From Pseudomonas sp. SL4(2022) (GTDB lineage: Bacteria; Pseudomonadota; Gammaproteobacteria; Pseudomonadales; Pseudomonadaceae), in the NCBI RefSeq assembly GCF_026625725.1, contig NZ_CP113060.1:62001-126000 (forward strand): a stretch of DNA of 64,000 bases. Direction: 5' to 3'. The position numbers were made by a program, and so were the translations under genes. The notes beneath the pieces are model-generated. The model was not told where the DNA came from. It saw nothing but the letters and a program-made list of their open reading frames with translations, and made no database searches. Below, one piece after another: positions 42,236 through 51,356 of this stretch (the stretch's first letter is position 1; each line of letters opens with the position of its first letter).

Positions 42236-45200
42236 GTGTCTGTGCCGACCGCGTCCGTACTGCGCCTACCGTCCCTGCCCGCGACTGCCGGGAAACAACA
42301 CTGGGGCAACCTCCCCGGAGCTGCGCTGAGCCTGGCCATTGCCGAAGCCGCCAGCCATGCCAAGCGTTTTACCCTGCTGCTGACCGCCGACAGCCAGAGT
42401 GCCGAGCGCCTGCAAGAAGAGCTGAGCTTTTTCGCTCCGGATTTGCCCGTGCTGCATTTCCCCGACTGGGAAACCCTGCCCTACGACCTGTTTTCACCGC
42501 ATCAGGACATCATTTCCCAGCGTATCGCGGCACTCTATCGCCTGCCTGAGCTGAAACACGGCGTCCTGGTAGTCCCGATCACTACAGCCCTACATCGTCT
42601 GGCGCCCAAGCGCTTTCTGCTGGGCAGCAGTCTGGTGCTGCAGGTAGGCCAGCAGGTGGACGTCAATCAGATGCGCGGCAACCTCGAAGCCGCCGGTTAC
42701 CGCTGCGTCGATACGGTCTATGAACATGGCGAGTTTGCCGTGCGCGGCGCACTGATCGACCTGTTCCCGATGGGCAGCGGTCAGCCCTACCGCATCGACC
42801 TGTTCGATGATGAAATCGAAACGCTGCGCACCTTTGATCCGGAAAGTCAGCGCTCCATCGATAAAGTTGACTCGGTCAAGCTGCTGCCGGCGCGCGAGTT
42901 TCCGCTGGAAAAGAAAGCCGTTACCGATTTTCGCGGACGCTTTCGTGAGCGCTTTGATGTGGACTTTCGCCGCTGCCCGATCTATCAGGACCTGAGCACC
43001 GGCATCACCCCGGCCGGTATCGAGTACTACCTGCCGCTGTTTTTTGAAGAAACCGCCACGCTCTTTGACTACCTGCCTGCAGACACTCAGGTGTTTTCCC
43101 TGCCGGGCATCGAGAAAGCCGCCGAGCAGTTCTGGGTAGACGCACGCAGCCGCTATGAAGACCGCCGCGTTGACCCGGAGCGCCCACTGCTGCCGCCGGG
43201 TGATATTTTCCTGCCGGTAGAAGACTGCTTTGCCCGCCTGAAAAACTGGCCGCGCGTGGTGGTCAGCCAGGATGACATCGAAGAAGGCGTCGGCCGCACC
43301 CGCTTCAATGCCCGCGCCCTGCCCGATCTGGCCATTCAGGCCAAGGCCGGTGAACCGCTGGCCGCCCTGCGCCGCTTTATCGAGGAGTACCCGGGCCGCG
43401 TGCTGTTTTGCGCCGAATCGGCCGGCCGCCGTGAAGTGCTGCTGGAACTGCTCGCACGCCTCAAGCTCAAGCCGAAGGAAGTCGACGGCTGGCCAACGTT
43501 TGCCGCCAGTAAAGAGCGCTTAGGCATCTGCATCGCGCCGCTGGATGAAGGTTTGCTGCTCGATGAGCTGGCGCTGATCGCAGAAAGCCCGCTGTTCGGC
43601 CAGCGCGTCATGCAACGCCGTCGCCGCGAGAAGTCGCGCGACGGCGGCGACAACGTGATCAAGAACCTCACCGAACTGCGCGAAGGCTCACCGGTGGTGC
43701 ACATTGATCACGGCGTCGGCCGTTACCTGGGCCTGGTCACCCTGGAAATCGACGGCCAGGCCGCCGAATTTCTCGCCCTGATGTACGCCGAAGAAGCCAA
43801 GCTCTACGTGCCGGTGGCCAGCCTGCACCTGATCGCCCGCTACACCGGCAGTGATGATGCCTTGGCACCGCTGCACCGCCTGGGCTCGGAAACCTGGCAG
43901 AAGGCCAAGCGCAAAGCGGCCGAGCAGGTACGCGATGTGGCGGCCGAGCTGCTCGACATCTACGCCCGCCGAGCCGCCCGCGAAGGCTATGCCTTCAAAG
44001 ACCCCATGGCCGACTACGCCACCTTCAGCGCCGGCTTCCCCTTCGAGGAAACCCCGGACCAACAGACCGCCATCGAAGCGGTGCTGGCCGACATGCTCGC
44101 GCCCAAACCCATGGATCGCCTGGTCTGCGGCGATGTCGGCTTCGGCAAAACCGAAGTGGCCATGCGTGCAGCCTTTATAGCCGTGCACAGCGGCCGTCAG
44201 GTGGCGGTCTTGGTGCCCACAACCTTGCTGGCCCAACAGCACTACAACAGTTTCCGCGACCGCTTTGCCGATTGGCCCGTCACGGTTGAGGTCATGAGCC
44301 GTTTCAAGTCCGCCAGGGAAGTGAACGAAGCCGTGGTCAAACTGGCTGAAGGCAAGATCGATATTGTCATCGGCACCCACAAACTCTTGCAGGACGATGT
44401 GCGCTTCAAGGACTTGGGCCTGTGCATCATCGACGAGGAACACCGCTTTGGCGTGCGCCAGAAGGAGCAGCTCAAGGCCCTGCGTAGCGAAGTGGACATC
44501 CTCACCCTGACCGCCACGCCGATTCCGCGCACCCTGAACATGGCCGTGGCCGGCATGCGTGACCTGTCGATTATTGCCACCCCGCCAGCACGCCGGCTGT
44601 CGGTGCGCACCTTCGTCATGGAACAGAACAACCCGACGATCAAGGAAGCCCTGCTGCGCGAGTTACTGCGCGGTGGGCAGGTGTACTACCTGCACAACGA
44701 TGTGAAGACCATCGAGAAGTGTGCCGCCGACCTCGCCGAATTGGTGCCCGAAGCGCGCATCGGCATCGGCCATGGGCAGATGCGCGAGCGCGAGCTGGAA
44801 CAGGTGATGAGCGACTTCTACCACAAGCGCTTCAATGTGCTGATCGCCTCGACCATCATCGAAACCGGTATCGACGTGCCGAGCGCCAACACCATCATCA
44901 TCGAGCGTGCCGACAAATTCGGCCTGGCCCAACTGCACCAACTGCGTGGCCGTGTTGGCCGCAGTCACCACCAGGCCTATGCCTACCTGCTGACACCACC
45001 GCGCAAGCAGATGACCGAAGACGCACAAAAACGCCTCGAGGCCATCAGCAATGCACAAGACCTCGGTGCAGGCTTTGTGTTGGCCACCCATGACTTGGAA
45101 ATTCGCGGAGCCGGTGAATTGCTCGGCGACGGTCAAAGCGGCCAGATCCAGGCCGTCGGCTTCACCCTCTACATGGAAATGCTTGAACGCGCGGTGAAAT

Positions 45201-45697
45201 CAATCCGCAAAGGCGAGCAGCCCAACCTGGATCAGCCACTGGGTGGCGGCCCGGAAATCAACCTGCGCGTGCCGGCCTTGATTCCTGAAGACTACCTGCC
45301 GGATGTGCATGCACGGCTGATCCTGTACAAGCGCATCGCCAACGCCGTCGACGAGGACGGGCTCAAAGAGTTGCAGGTGGAGATGATCGACCGCTTCGGC
45401 TTGCTGCCCGAGCCGACCAAGAATCTGGTGCGTATCACCCTGCTTAAACTGCAGGCCGAAAAGCTCGGCATCAAAAAAATCGACGCTGGCCCACAAGGCG
45501 GGCGTATCGAATTTGCCGCCGACACCTGTGTTGACCCGCTGACCCTGATCAAACTGATCCAGAGCCAGCCCACGCGCTATAAGTTTGAAGGCGCCACGCT
45601 GTTCCGCTTCTCGGTGCCGATGGAGCGCCCGGAAGAACGATTCAACACCCTCGAAGCCCTGCTCGAGCGTTTACTTTCGCACTCTGTAAAGGACTGA
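42236..45697 (+). CDS. mfd: Transcription-repair coupling factor Mfd
   Basis: The protein of about 1153 residues displaces stalled RNA polymerase and recruits UvrA. The N-terminal UvrB-like region is followed by the RNA-polymerase-interacting domain (SPVVHIDHGVGRYLG), then the helicase with Walker A CGDVGFGKTE (about 631-640) and DEEH in the IIDEEHRFGV box, and a C-terminal TRCF domain. The GTG at 42236 is chosen by promoter position and similarity; the GTG at 42242 is also possible. Confidence 0.95.
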   Translation: MSVPTASVLRLPSLPATAGKQHWGNLPGAALSLAIAEAASHAKRFTLLLTADSQSAERLQEELSFFAPDLPVLHFPDWETLPYDLFSPHQDIISQRIAALYRLPELKHGVLVVPITTALHRLAPKRFLLGSSLVLQVGQQVDVNQMRGNLEAAGYRCVDTVYEHGEFAVRGALIDLFPMGSGQPYRIDLFDDEIETLRTFDPESQRSIDKVDSVKLLPAREFPLEKKAVTDFRGRFRERFDVDFRRCPIYQDLSTGITPAGIEYYLPLFFEETATLFDYLPADTQVFSLPGIEKAAEQFWVDARSRYEDRRVDPERPLLPPGDIFLPVEDCFARLKNWPRVVVSQDDIEEGVGRTRFNARALPDLAIQAKAGEPLAALRRFIEEYPGRVLFCAESAGRREVLLELLARLKLKPKEVDGWPTFAASKERLGICIAPLDEGLLLDELALIAESPLFGQRVMQRRRREKSRDGGDNVIKNLTELREGSPVVHIDHGVGRYLGLVTLEIDGQAAEFLALMYAEEAKLYVPVASLHLIARYTGSDDALAPLHRLGSETWQKAKRKAAEQVRDVAAELLDIYARRAAREGYAFKDPMADYATFSAGFPFEETPDQQTAIEAVLADMLAPKPMDRLVCGDVGFGKTEVAMRAAFIAVHSGRQVAVLVPTTLLAQQHYNSFRDRFADWPVTVEVMSRFKSAREVNEAVVKLAEGKIDIVIGTHKLLQDDVRFKDLGLCIIDEEHRFGVRQKEQLKALRSEVDILTLTATPIPRTLNMAVAGMRDLSIIATPPARRLSVRTFVMEQNNPTIKEALLRELLRGGQVYYLHNDVKTIEKCAADLAELVPEARIGIGHGQMRERELEQVMSDFYHKRFNVLIASTIIETGIDVPSANTIIIERADKFGLAQLHQLRGRVGRSHHQAYAYLLTPPRKQMTEDAQKRLEAISNAQDLGAGFVLATHDLEIRGAGELLGDGQSGQIQAVGFTLYMEMLERAVKSIRKGEQPNLDQPLGGGPEINLRVPALIPEDYLPDVHARLILYKRIANAVDEDGLKELQVEMIDRFGLLPEPTKNLVRITLLKLQAEKLGIKKIDAGPQGGRIEFAADTCVDPLTLIKLIQSQPTRYKFEGATLFRFSVPMERPEERFNTLEALLERLLSHSVKD

Positions 45698-45700
45698 CCC

Positions 45701-46240
45701 ATGCGCGCACTCCGCACCCTGGCCTTGCTGCCGCTTATTCTGCTGGGACTGCTCAGCAGCACTGCTGCCCTGGCTGAAAGCCTGTACCAGGTTGAAGTCA
45801 TCGTATTCCGCCAGGCCGCCACACCGATTTCCGCCGGCCAGCTACCGCCGGACAGTTGGGCGCAGAACGCACTGCCGGTGGACGGCAGCAACAGCCGCAG
45901 CACCGCCCTGAATGCCGAAGCCGGCAAACTCAGCCCTGCCAGCGGTTATCAGGTCTTGCTGCACAAAGCCTGGTCACAAAGCCTGGGCGAGTCGAGCAGT
46001 CGCGTCGCCATCAGCACCGGCACTGAGCAGTTCGGCCACTACCCCGTCGAAGGCACCATCAGCCTTAAAGCCAGCCGCGTGATCGAGCTGGACAGTGATA
46101 TCTGGGTCAACCAGCTCGACGCAAGCGGCATCCTCAACGACAGCGAGCGCATCAAGCAGAGCAGCCGTCTGAAAAGCGGCGAGCTGACCTTTGTCGATAA
46201 TGGCAGCCTTGGCATGCTGATTCGCGTCAGTCCACTGTAG
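45701..46240 (+). CDS. csiV: CsiV family protein
   Basis: The 179-residue protein has a signal peptide (MRALRTLALLPLILLGLLSS, cleaved after ALA) and starts its mature part with ESLYQVEVIVF, the typical CsiV/DUF3530-like peptidoglycan-linked domain. CsiV in Shewanella and Vibrio helps activate LpoA; in pseudomonads it follows mfd. The stop codon (TAG 46238-46240) lies within the left end of repeat copy C. Confidence 0.88.
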   Translation: MRALRTLALLPLILLGLLSSTAALAESLYQVEVIVFRQAATPISAGQLPPDSWAQNALPVDGSNSRSTALNAEAGKLSPASGYQVLLHKAWSQSLGESSSRVAISTGTEQFGHYPVEGTISLKASRVIELDSDIWVNQLDASGILNDSERIKQSSRLKSGELTFVDNGSLGMLIRVSPL

Positions 46241-46382
46241 AACCTTCTTACGATCAGCTGCGCGTCGGCTCTACTGCGTTAAAAACAGGCTCGGAATGCT
46301 TATTTACATCAGTAGACTCCGCTTCCTCGCCTGTTCTTGCCTTGCATGGCTCTAGCTCGCAAGAGCGTAACTAGCTTCTGAG
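46236..46382 (+). repeat. 147-bp palindromic repeat, copy C
   Basis: This copy is aligned over its whole length with copies A and B. It keeps ACTGCGTTAAAAACAGGC, GGAATGCTTATTTAC and CTAGCTCGCAAG. The left end includes the csiV stop codon and the right end reaches to about 46382, just before the terminator. Orientation is the same as in copy A. Confidence 0.85.
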
Positions 46383-46386
46383 AACT

Positions 46387-46418
46387 CAAAAAAGGCCGCA
46401 TTGCGCGGCCCTTTTTTA
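46387..46418. terminator. Bidirectional terminator between csiV and mtnP
   Basis: An A-run and GGCCGC are followed by GCGGCC and a T-run, giving a strong stem that works for csiV on plus and mtnP on minus. Confidence 0.88.
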
Positions 46419-46433
46419 TTGCAGCATGCCCAG

Positions 46434-47174
<741 letters not shown>

Positions 47175-47180
47175 TTACCC

Positions 47181-48179
47181 CTAGTCGATTAATTGCGCAT
47201 CACGCAGGCTGCCAAGTGCTGCCTGCCAACGCGGGCTCTGCCGATACTCGATACCCGGGAAGGCCTGTCGGCGCATCCGTGCCAGGCCTTGCGGTGGTTC
47301 TACCTTGAGTCGTTGCAAGGCGCTCAGGGCCTGCTCCGCCGCTGCCCGGTCATTGCACACCAGGCCCATATCACAACCTGCTGTCAGCGCTGCCTCAATA
47401 CGGCAGGCCGCATCGCCGACCACATGAGCGCCGGCCATGGACAAATCATCGCTGAAGATCACCCCATCAAAGGCCAGCTCGCCACGCAGAATATCTTGCA
47501 GCCAGCGCCCGGAGAAACCCGCCGGCTGACTGTCCACCTGAGGGTAGATCACATGGGCGGGCATCACCGCAGCCAACTGCCGGCTCAACTGTGCAAAGGG
47601 CTGCAAATCGACTGCACGAATCTGCTCCAGACTGCGCTCATCCACTGGGATGGCCACATGGGAATCCGCTTCCGCCCAGCCATGCCCGGGGAAATGCTTG
47701 CCGGTAGCGGCCATGCCAGCGGCATTCATCCCACGGATAAAAGCGCCGGCCAGCAAAGTCGCGCGCCGCACATCGCCCTCAAAGGAACGGCTGCCGACCA
47801 CGGCGCTGCGCTGATGATCGAGATCCAGCACCGGGGCGAAACTCAGGTCCAAGCCTGCCGCCAGCACTTCGGTCGCCATGACCCAGCCGCACTGCTCAGC
47901 CAGATACTCGGCATTGGCGTTATCGGCCAACGCACGCATCGCCGGCAAGCGCACAAAGCCCTGACGCAGACGCTGTACGCGCCCGCCCTCCTGATCCACC
48001 GCCAGCAGCAGGTCCGGACGCACCGCGCGAATCGCAGCGGACAGCTCACGCACTTGGCGCGGGTCTTCAATATTGCGGGCAAACAGAATCAACCCGGCAA
48101 CCTGCGGCTGACGCAGGATCTGGCGATCCTCAGCGGTCAGCCAGGTGCCGGCGATATCCAGCATCAATGAACCTTGCAT
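47181..48179 (-). CDS. nagZ: Beta-N-acetylhexosaminidase NagZ
   Basis: The 332-residue GH3 enzyme removes GlcNAc from anhydromuropeptides during peptidoglycan recycling. The catalytic-loop motif KHFPGHGWAEADSH is present, with the nucleophile Asp in the FSDDLSM segment. I chose the ATG at 48179 (MQGSLMLDIAGTW) over the GTG at 48191. Its products control AmpC beta-lactamase induction through AmpR in many pseudomonads. Confidence 0.96.
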   Translation of the reverse strand: MQGSLMLDIAGTWLTAEDRQILRQPQVAGLILFARNIEDPRQVRELSAAIRAVRPDLLLAVDQEGGRVQRLRQGFVRLPAMRALADNANAEYLAEQCGWVMATEVLAAGLDLSFAPVLDLDHQRSAVVGSRSFEGDVRRATLLAGAFIRGMNAAGMAATGKHFPGHGWAEADSHVAIPVDERSLEQIRAVDLQPFAQLSRQLAAVMPAHVIYPQVDSQPAGFSGRWLQDILRGELAFDGVIFSDDLSMAGAHVVGDAACRIEAALTAGCDMGLVCNDRAAAEQALSALQRLKVEPPQGLARMRRQAFPGIEYRQSPRWQAALGSLRDAQLID

Positions 48180-48200
48180 GCGTGTACTCACACCCCGTCC

Positions 48201-48725
48201 TTAAATAAGAGGCGCCGTTGCCCAGTCGGGGCAGGCGGCCTCGTCAATTTGTACCGCACATTGAACCGGGACACGCGCAAAGAGTTCCAGCAGGTCGCTG
48301 TTGCGAAGGCGCACACAGCCATGTGACAGCGCCACGCCCATAGGCTCGCTGTCCGGCGTACCGTGTATGTAGATATAGCGGCGAAAGGTATCAACAGCGC
48401 CCAGACGATTGCGCCCAGGCTCACAACCACTCAACCAGAGAATGCGCGTAAGAATCCAGTCGCGCCCGGGAAATTGCGCATGCAACTCGGGCGACCAGAC
48501 TTCGCCGGTCCAGCGCCTACCGCGGAGCACGGCAGCGCTCGGCAAGCCCTCACCAATCTTCGCCCGCACCTTGTGCAAGCCACGCGGCGTACAGCCGGAA
48601 CCATTACGCTCACCGGCACCATTCAGCGCGGTGGAAACACTCAGGCGCAGCCGCAACTGCCCATTGGCAAAACCATACAGGCACTGATCGGCGAGGGAAA
48701 TATGCAGAAAATCGAGAGTAACCAT
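48201..48725 (-). CDS. L,D-transpeptidase-fold (YkuD) protein
   Basis: The 174-residue protein is a YkuD domain. The motif IHGTPDSEPMG followed by SHGCVRL supplies the His and Cys of the active site. I see no signal peptide: the N-terminus MVTLDFLHISLADQCLYGF is not a typical leader, so it may be cytosolic. The partner gene nagZ lies 21 bp downstream. A role in peptidoglycan fragment recycling is an inference from the fold and place. Confidence 0.88.
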   Translation of the reverse strand: MVTLDFLHISLADQCLYGFANGQLRLRLSVSTALNGAGERNGSGCTPRGLHKVRAKIGEGLPSAAVLRGRRWTGEVWSPELHAQFPGRDWILTRILWLSGCEPGRNRLGAVDTFRRYIYIHGTPDSEPMGVALSHGCVRLRNSDLLELFARVPVQCAVQIDEAACPDWATAPLI

Positions 48726-48772
48726 GGGCGGCTAGCTTAGCGGATCAAATCCACCAAGCCCACCCGCCAAGG

Positions 48773-49480
48773 TCAAACTTTGCTAGGGATGGCTGGCATC
48801 TTGGTGCGTGGTTTGAGCTGTGCGCTGGCCAGGGTTTCATCGGTCAGGCCGGTTTCCGAACGCATGCCGGCAGCCAGAAATGGCACCATCAGGCGCATCA
48901 CCTGCTCAATCGAGGTATTAACGCCGAAATCGGTTTCCGACATCGCGCGCAGAGCCTTGATCCCGGACATGCTGAACGCCGCAGCGCCGAGCATAAAGTG
49001 CACACGCCAGAACAGTTCCAGTGGCGGAATACGCGGAGCGGCCTCATGCACCAGCTGCATGTAACGGCGGAACACCTTGCCGTACACCTCTTCGAGGTAC
49101 TTACGCAGGTGTCCCTGGCTCTGACTAAAAGCCAGGCCCAGCAAACGCATAAAGATTGACAGGTCGTTACCACTGCGCGGCTTTACTGCCAGCGCCTGCT
49201 CGACCAGTAACTCCAGCAGCTCCTCGAGACTGGCCTTGGTTTCCGGCTTGGCCTGACGACGATCCAGTTCACGCTCCAGGCTTACGCAGAAAGGCCCGAG
49301 AAAGCGCGAGAACACCGCCTGAATCAGGGCCTTTTTCGAGCCGAAGTGATAATTCACCGCCGCCAGGTTCACCCCTGCCTTGCTGGTGATCAAACGCAGA
49401 GAAGTTTCTGCGAAACCTTTCTCCGCAAAAAGCTGCTCTGCCGCATCGAGAATGCGTTCAACGGTTTCCGACTGGGCCAT
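48773..49480 (-). CDS. psrA: TetR-family transcriptional regulator PsrA
   Basis: The 235-residue regulator starts MAQSETVERILDAAEQLFAEKGF, with a TetR helix-turn-helix at about residues 25-45 (LRLITSKAGVNLAAVNYHFGSKK). It is nearly identical in layout to P. aeruginosa PsrA, which senses long-chain fatty acids, activates rpoS and represses itself and fadBA. The ATG at 49480 is preferred over upstream starts. Operators lie at 49498-49524, over its own promoter. Confidence 0.96.
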   Translation of the reverse strand: MAQSETVERILDAAEQLFAEKGFAETSLRLITSKAGVNLAAVNYHFGSKKALIQAVFSRFLGPFCVSLERELDRRQAKPETKASLEELLELLVEQALAVKPRSGNDLSIFMRLLGLAFSQSQGHLRKYLEEVYGKVFRRYMQLVHEAAPRIPPLELFWRVHFMLGAAAFSMSGIKALRAMSETDFGVNTSIEQVMRLMVPFLAAGMRSETGLTDETLASAQLKPRTKMPAIPSKV

Positions 49481-49497
49481 GACTCTTTTCATCTGAA

Positions 49498-49524
49498 CAA
49501 ACACTTGTTTGAAACATACGTTTC
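49498..49524 (-). promoter_or_regulatory. Two adjoining PsrA operators at the psrA promoter
   Basis: CAAAC-N4-GTTTG occurs at 49498-49511 and GAAAC-N4-GTTTC at 49511-49524, matching the known PsrA box. The second box covers the -10 TATGTT (49513-49518) of a promoter whose -35 is TTGACA (49537-49542) at 18 bp spacing. This predicts tight autorepression. Confidence 0.85.
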
Positions 49525-49542
49525 AGCTGCCCGCCTTGTCAA
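49513..49542 (-). promoter_or_regulatory. Predicted promoter of psrA
   Basis: On the minus strand TTGACA (49537-49542) and TATGTT (49513-49518) are 18 bp apart. A PsrA box overlaps the -10 element. Confidence 0.65.
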
Positions 49543-49693
49543 GCCGAGCAAACCATCTTGTGGCCGGGTGGTCACAGACATCCGGCAAAGGCACAGGTCA
49601 ACCCTAGCTAGACGCCCCATAAACGGCCTGAGTAACAGTGCACTGAACAGACGATGTAAAGGTCAATTGAGTAGAGTTCACAACACAAGGATT

Positions 49694-49726
49694 GCCAATC
49701 GCCGATCACTGTATATAATTCCAGTC
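49694..49726 (+). promoter_or_regulatory. lexA promoter with overlapping LexA (SOS) box
   Basis: TTGCCA (49694-49699) and TATAAT (49716-49721) are 16 bp apart. CTGTATATAATTCCAG (49711-49726) is a CTG-N10-CAG LexA site covering the -10 box, as expected for an autorepressed lexA. Confidence 0.85.
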
Positions 49727-49751
49727 ACTGTACAAAAAAACAGAGCCGACC

Positions 49752-50363
49752 ATGCTAAAACTGACGCCGCGACAAGCTGAAATTCTCGCTTTCATCAAGC
49801 AATGCCTTGAAGACAATGGCTACCCGCCTACACGAGCGGAAATCGCCTTGAAACTGGGTTTCAAATCCCCCAACGCAGCGGAAGAACACCTCAAGGCACT
49901 GGCTCGCAAGGGGGCCATCGAAATGACTCCCGGGGCGTCGCGCGGTATTCGCATCCCAGGCTTCGAGCCCAACGCCGAAGAAGAGGACGGCTTACCGGTG
50001 ATTGGGCGCGTCGCTGCAGGTGCGCCGATTCTGGCGCAGCAGCATGTCGAAGACTCCTGCAAGATCAACCCTGATTTCTTCCACCCCAAGGCTGATTACT
50101 TGCTACGTGTAAGCGGTATGAGCATGAAAGACATCGGCATCTTCGATGGTGATCTGCTGGCCGTTCACACCACCCGTGAAGCCCGTAACGGGCAAGTGGT
50201 GGTGGCGCGCCTGGACGATGAAGTTACAGTCAAACGTTTCAAGCGTGAAGGCAACAAGGTCTGGCTGATTGCAGAAAATCCGGAGTTCGCGCCGATCGAA
50301 GTAAACCTGGAAGAACAGGATCTGATTATTGAAGGTTTGAGCGTCGGCGTTATCCGCCGCTAG
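49752..50363 (+). CDS. lexA: SOS repressor LexA
   Basis: The 203-residue repressor has an N-terminal winged helix ([15 protein letters not shown]) and a C-terminal self-cleaving peptidase. The cleavage site Ala89-Gly90 is in RVAAGAP, the catalytic Ser124 is in SGMSMKD, and the general base Lys161 in VTVKRF. Damage-bound RecA triggers its cleavage. sulA follows, as in other pseudomonads. Confidence 0.98.
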   Translation: MLKLTPRQAEILAFIKQCLEDNGYPPTRAEIALKLGFKSPNAAEEHLKALARKGAIEMTPGASRGIRIPGFEPNAEEEDGLPVIGRVAAGAPILAQQHVEDSCKINPDFFHPKADYLLRVSGMSMKDIGIFDGDLLAVHTTREARNGQVVVARLDDEVTVKRFKREGNKVWLIAENPEFAPIEVNLEEQDLIIEGLSVGVIRR

Positions 50364-50443
50364 CAGGACGTTGAAAACGTAGGCGAGGCAGGCGAGACAT
50401 TTTTAACGCAGTATCGACAACACAGGTAGTTTTCAACTACCTG
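50364..50443 (-). repeat. Degenerate relative of the 147-bp repeat in the lexA-sulA gap
   Basis: The minus strand reads ATACTGCGTTAAAAATGTCTC (shared core TACTGCGTTAAAAA with the 147-bp elements), then CCTCGCCTACGTTTTCAACG. It is only about 80 bp and appears to lack the middle of the longer element. It is flanked by small hairpins with ACGTT-GAA-AACGT and GTAGTT-TTC-AACTAC. Relationship to copies A-C is plausible but not certain. Confidence 0.5.
50423..50443. promoter_or_regulatory. Hairpin 15 nt before sulA
   Basis: CAGGTAGTT and AACTACCTG form a perfect 9-bp stem around a TTC loop just before the sulA Shine-Dalgarno region (GGAGG). No run of T follows, so it is unlikely to be a classic terminator; it may protect or modulate the downstream message. 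Confidence 0.6.
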
Positions 50444-50457
50444 ATAGTGGAGGATCT

Positions 50458-50934
50458 ATGCAGTTCCCACATTCACTGAACCGTACACAACTACCTTTGT
50501 TCGATGCATTTCTGGCATCGACGGTGACGCCATTACTTGCCGATAGCGCTGAGCTACCCTGGCAGGATAATGAGACAGAGAAGTTCAGTGAACTGTCGCT
50601 GCGTGGCGCGGCCGGGCACTGCCTGAACCTTCTAGCACCAATTCTGCGTGAGCTTAGCGATAACCACGATGAGCGCTGGCTAACCCTGATTGCGCCGCCG
50701 TCGAGCCTTACCCAAACTTGGCTACGCAAAGCGGGCCTGAACCGCGAACGCATTCTGCTGCTGCACCCACGCGGGGCACAAAGCGCGCTGGAGCTGGCAC
50801 AACAGGCCCTGACACTGGGTCGTAGCCATACTGTAGTCAGCTGGCTGCACCCACTGGAACGTCAAGCGCGGCAACAGCTTGAGCAAGCGGCCCACCAGGG
50901 CAAGGCGCAAAGCTTGAATATCAGCCTTGGATAA
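50458..50934 (+). CDS. sulA: Cell division inhibitor SulA
   Basis: The 158-residue protein is a SulA-family FtsZ inhibitor, recognised by WLTLIAPPSSLTQTWLRKAGL and the central LLLHPRGAQSALELAQQAL. It blocks septation during the SOS response. No CTG-N10-CAG box is visible in its own leader, so SOS control should come from the lexA promoter by read-through. Confidence 0.94.
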   Translation: MQFPHSLNRTQLPLFDAFLASTVTPLLADSAELPWQDNETEKFSELSLRGAAGHCLNLLAPILRELSDNHDERWLTLIAPPSSLTQTWLRKAGLNRERILLLHPRGAQSALELAQQALTLGRSHTVVSWLHPLERQARQQLEQAAHQGKAQSLNISLG

Positions 50935-51044
50935 TTGGCCGAAAGCCGCGCACAAGGACAGTGCGGATTAGCCGAAAGAAGCCTAGACAACAAAACAACA
51001 ACGCTAGCAGATCGTTGTAATTTCAGACCGCAAGAACTCTGTAA

Positions 51045-51278
51045 TCAATGCAGAACTCGAGGGCCTTCTTCCTGCTGAAAATTATTTTCAGCCAATCGCC
51101 CTGCCATCTGCACACCCACATTGAGCATGGCTTTGGCCACCTCAACATGCTGCCCCTGCAGAAAGGCCTTGGCATCGGCAGAGAAATCCAGCACCACCAG
51201 CGACTCCTCATCCTCTGCACGACGCAGGGCAATACGCCCGTCGGGCAATTCTACAATTTCCAAGAATGATGTAGGCAT
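51045..51278 (-). CDS. Conserved hypothetical protein
   Basis: The 77-residue protein starts MPTSFLEIVELPDGRIALRR; the longer frame back to 51296 adds six residues and is less likely. It is an acidic soluble protein found beside sulA in pseudomonads. No known domain; function unknown. Confidence 0.8.
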   Translation of the reverse strand: MPTSFLEIVELPDGRIALRRAEDEESLVVLDFSADAKAFLQGQHVEVAKAMLNVGVQMAGRLAENNFQQEEGPRVLH

Positions 51279-51356
51279 TGGCTTAGCTCTCCACAATAGG
51301 CCGACAGTGTAACAGCCGACTCGGGCTCGCCCTAGTCCGCCGGTCCAATCAGCGCC

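Noticed and set aside
49730..49743. A second LexA-like motif CTGTACAAAAACAG before lexA.
   Set aside because: The spacing between CTG and CAG is eight instead of ten bases, so it does not fit the LexA consensus.
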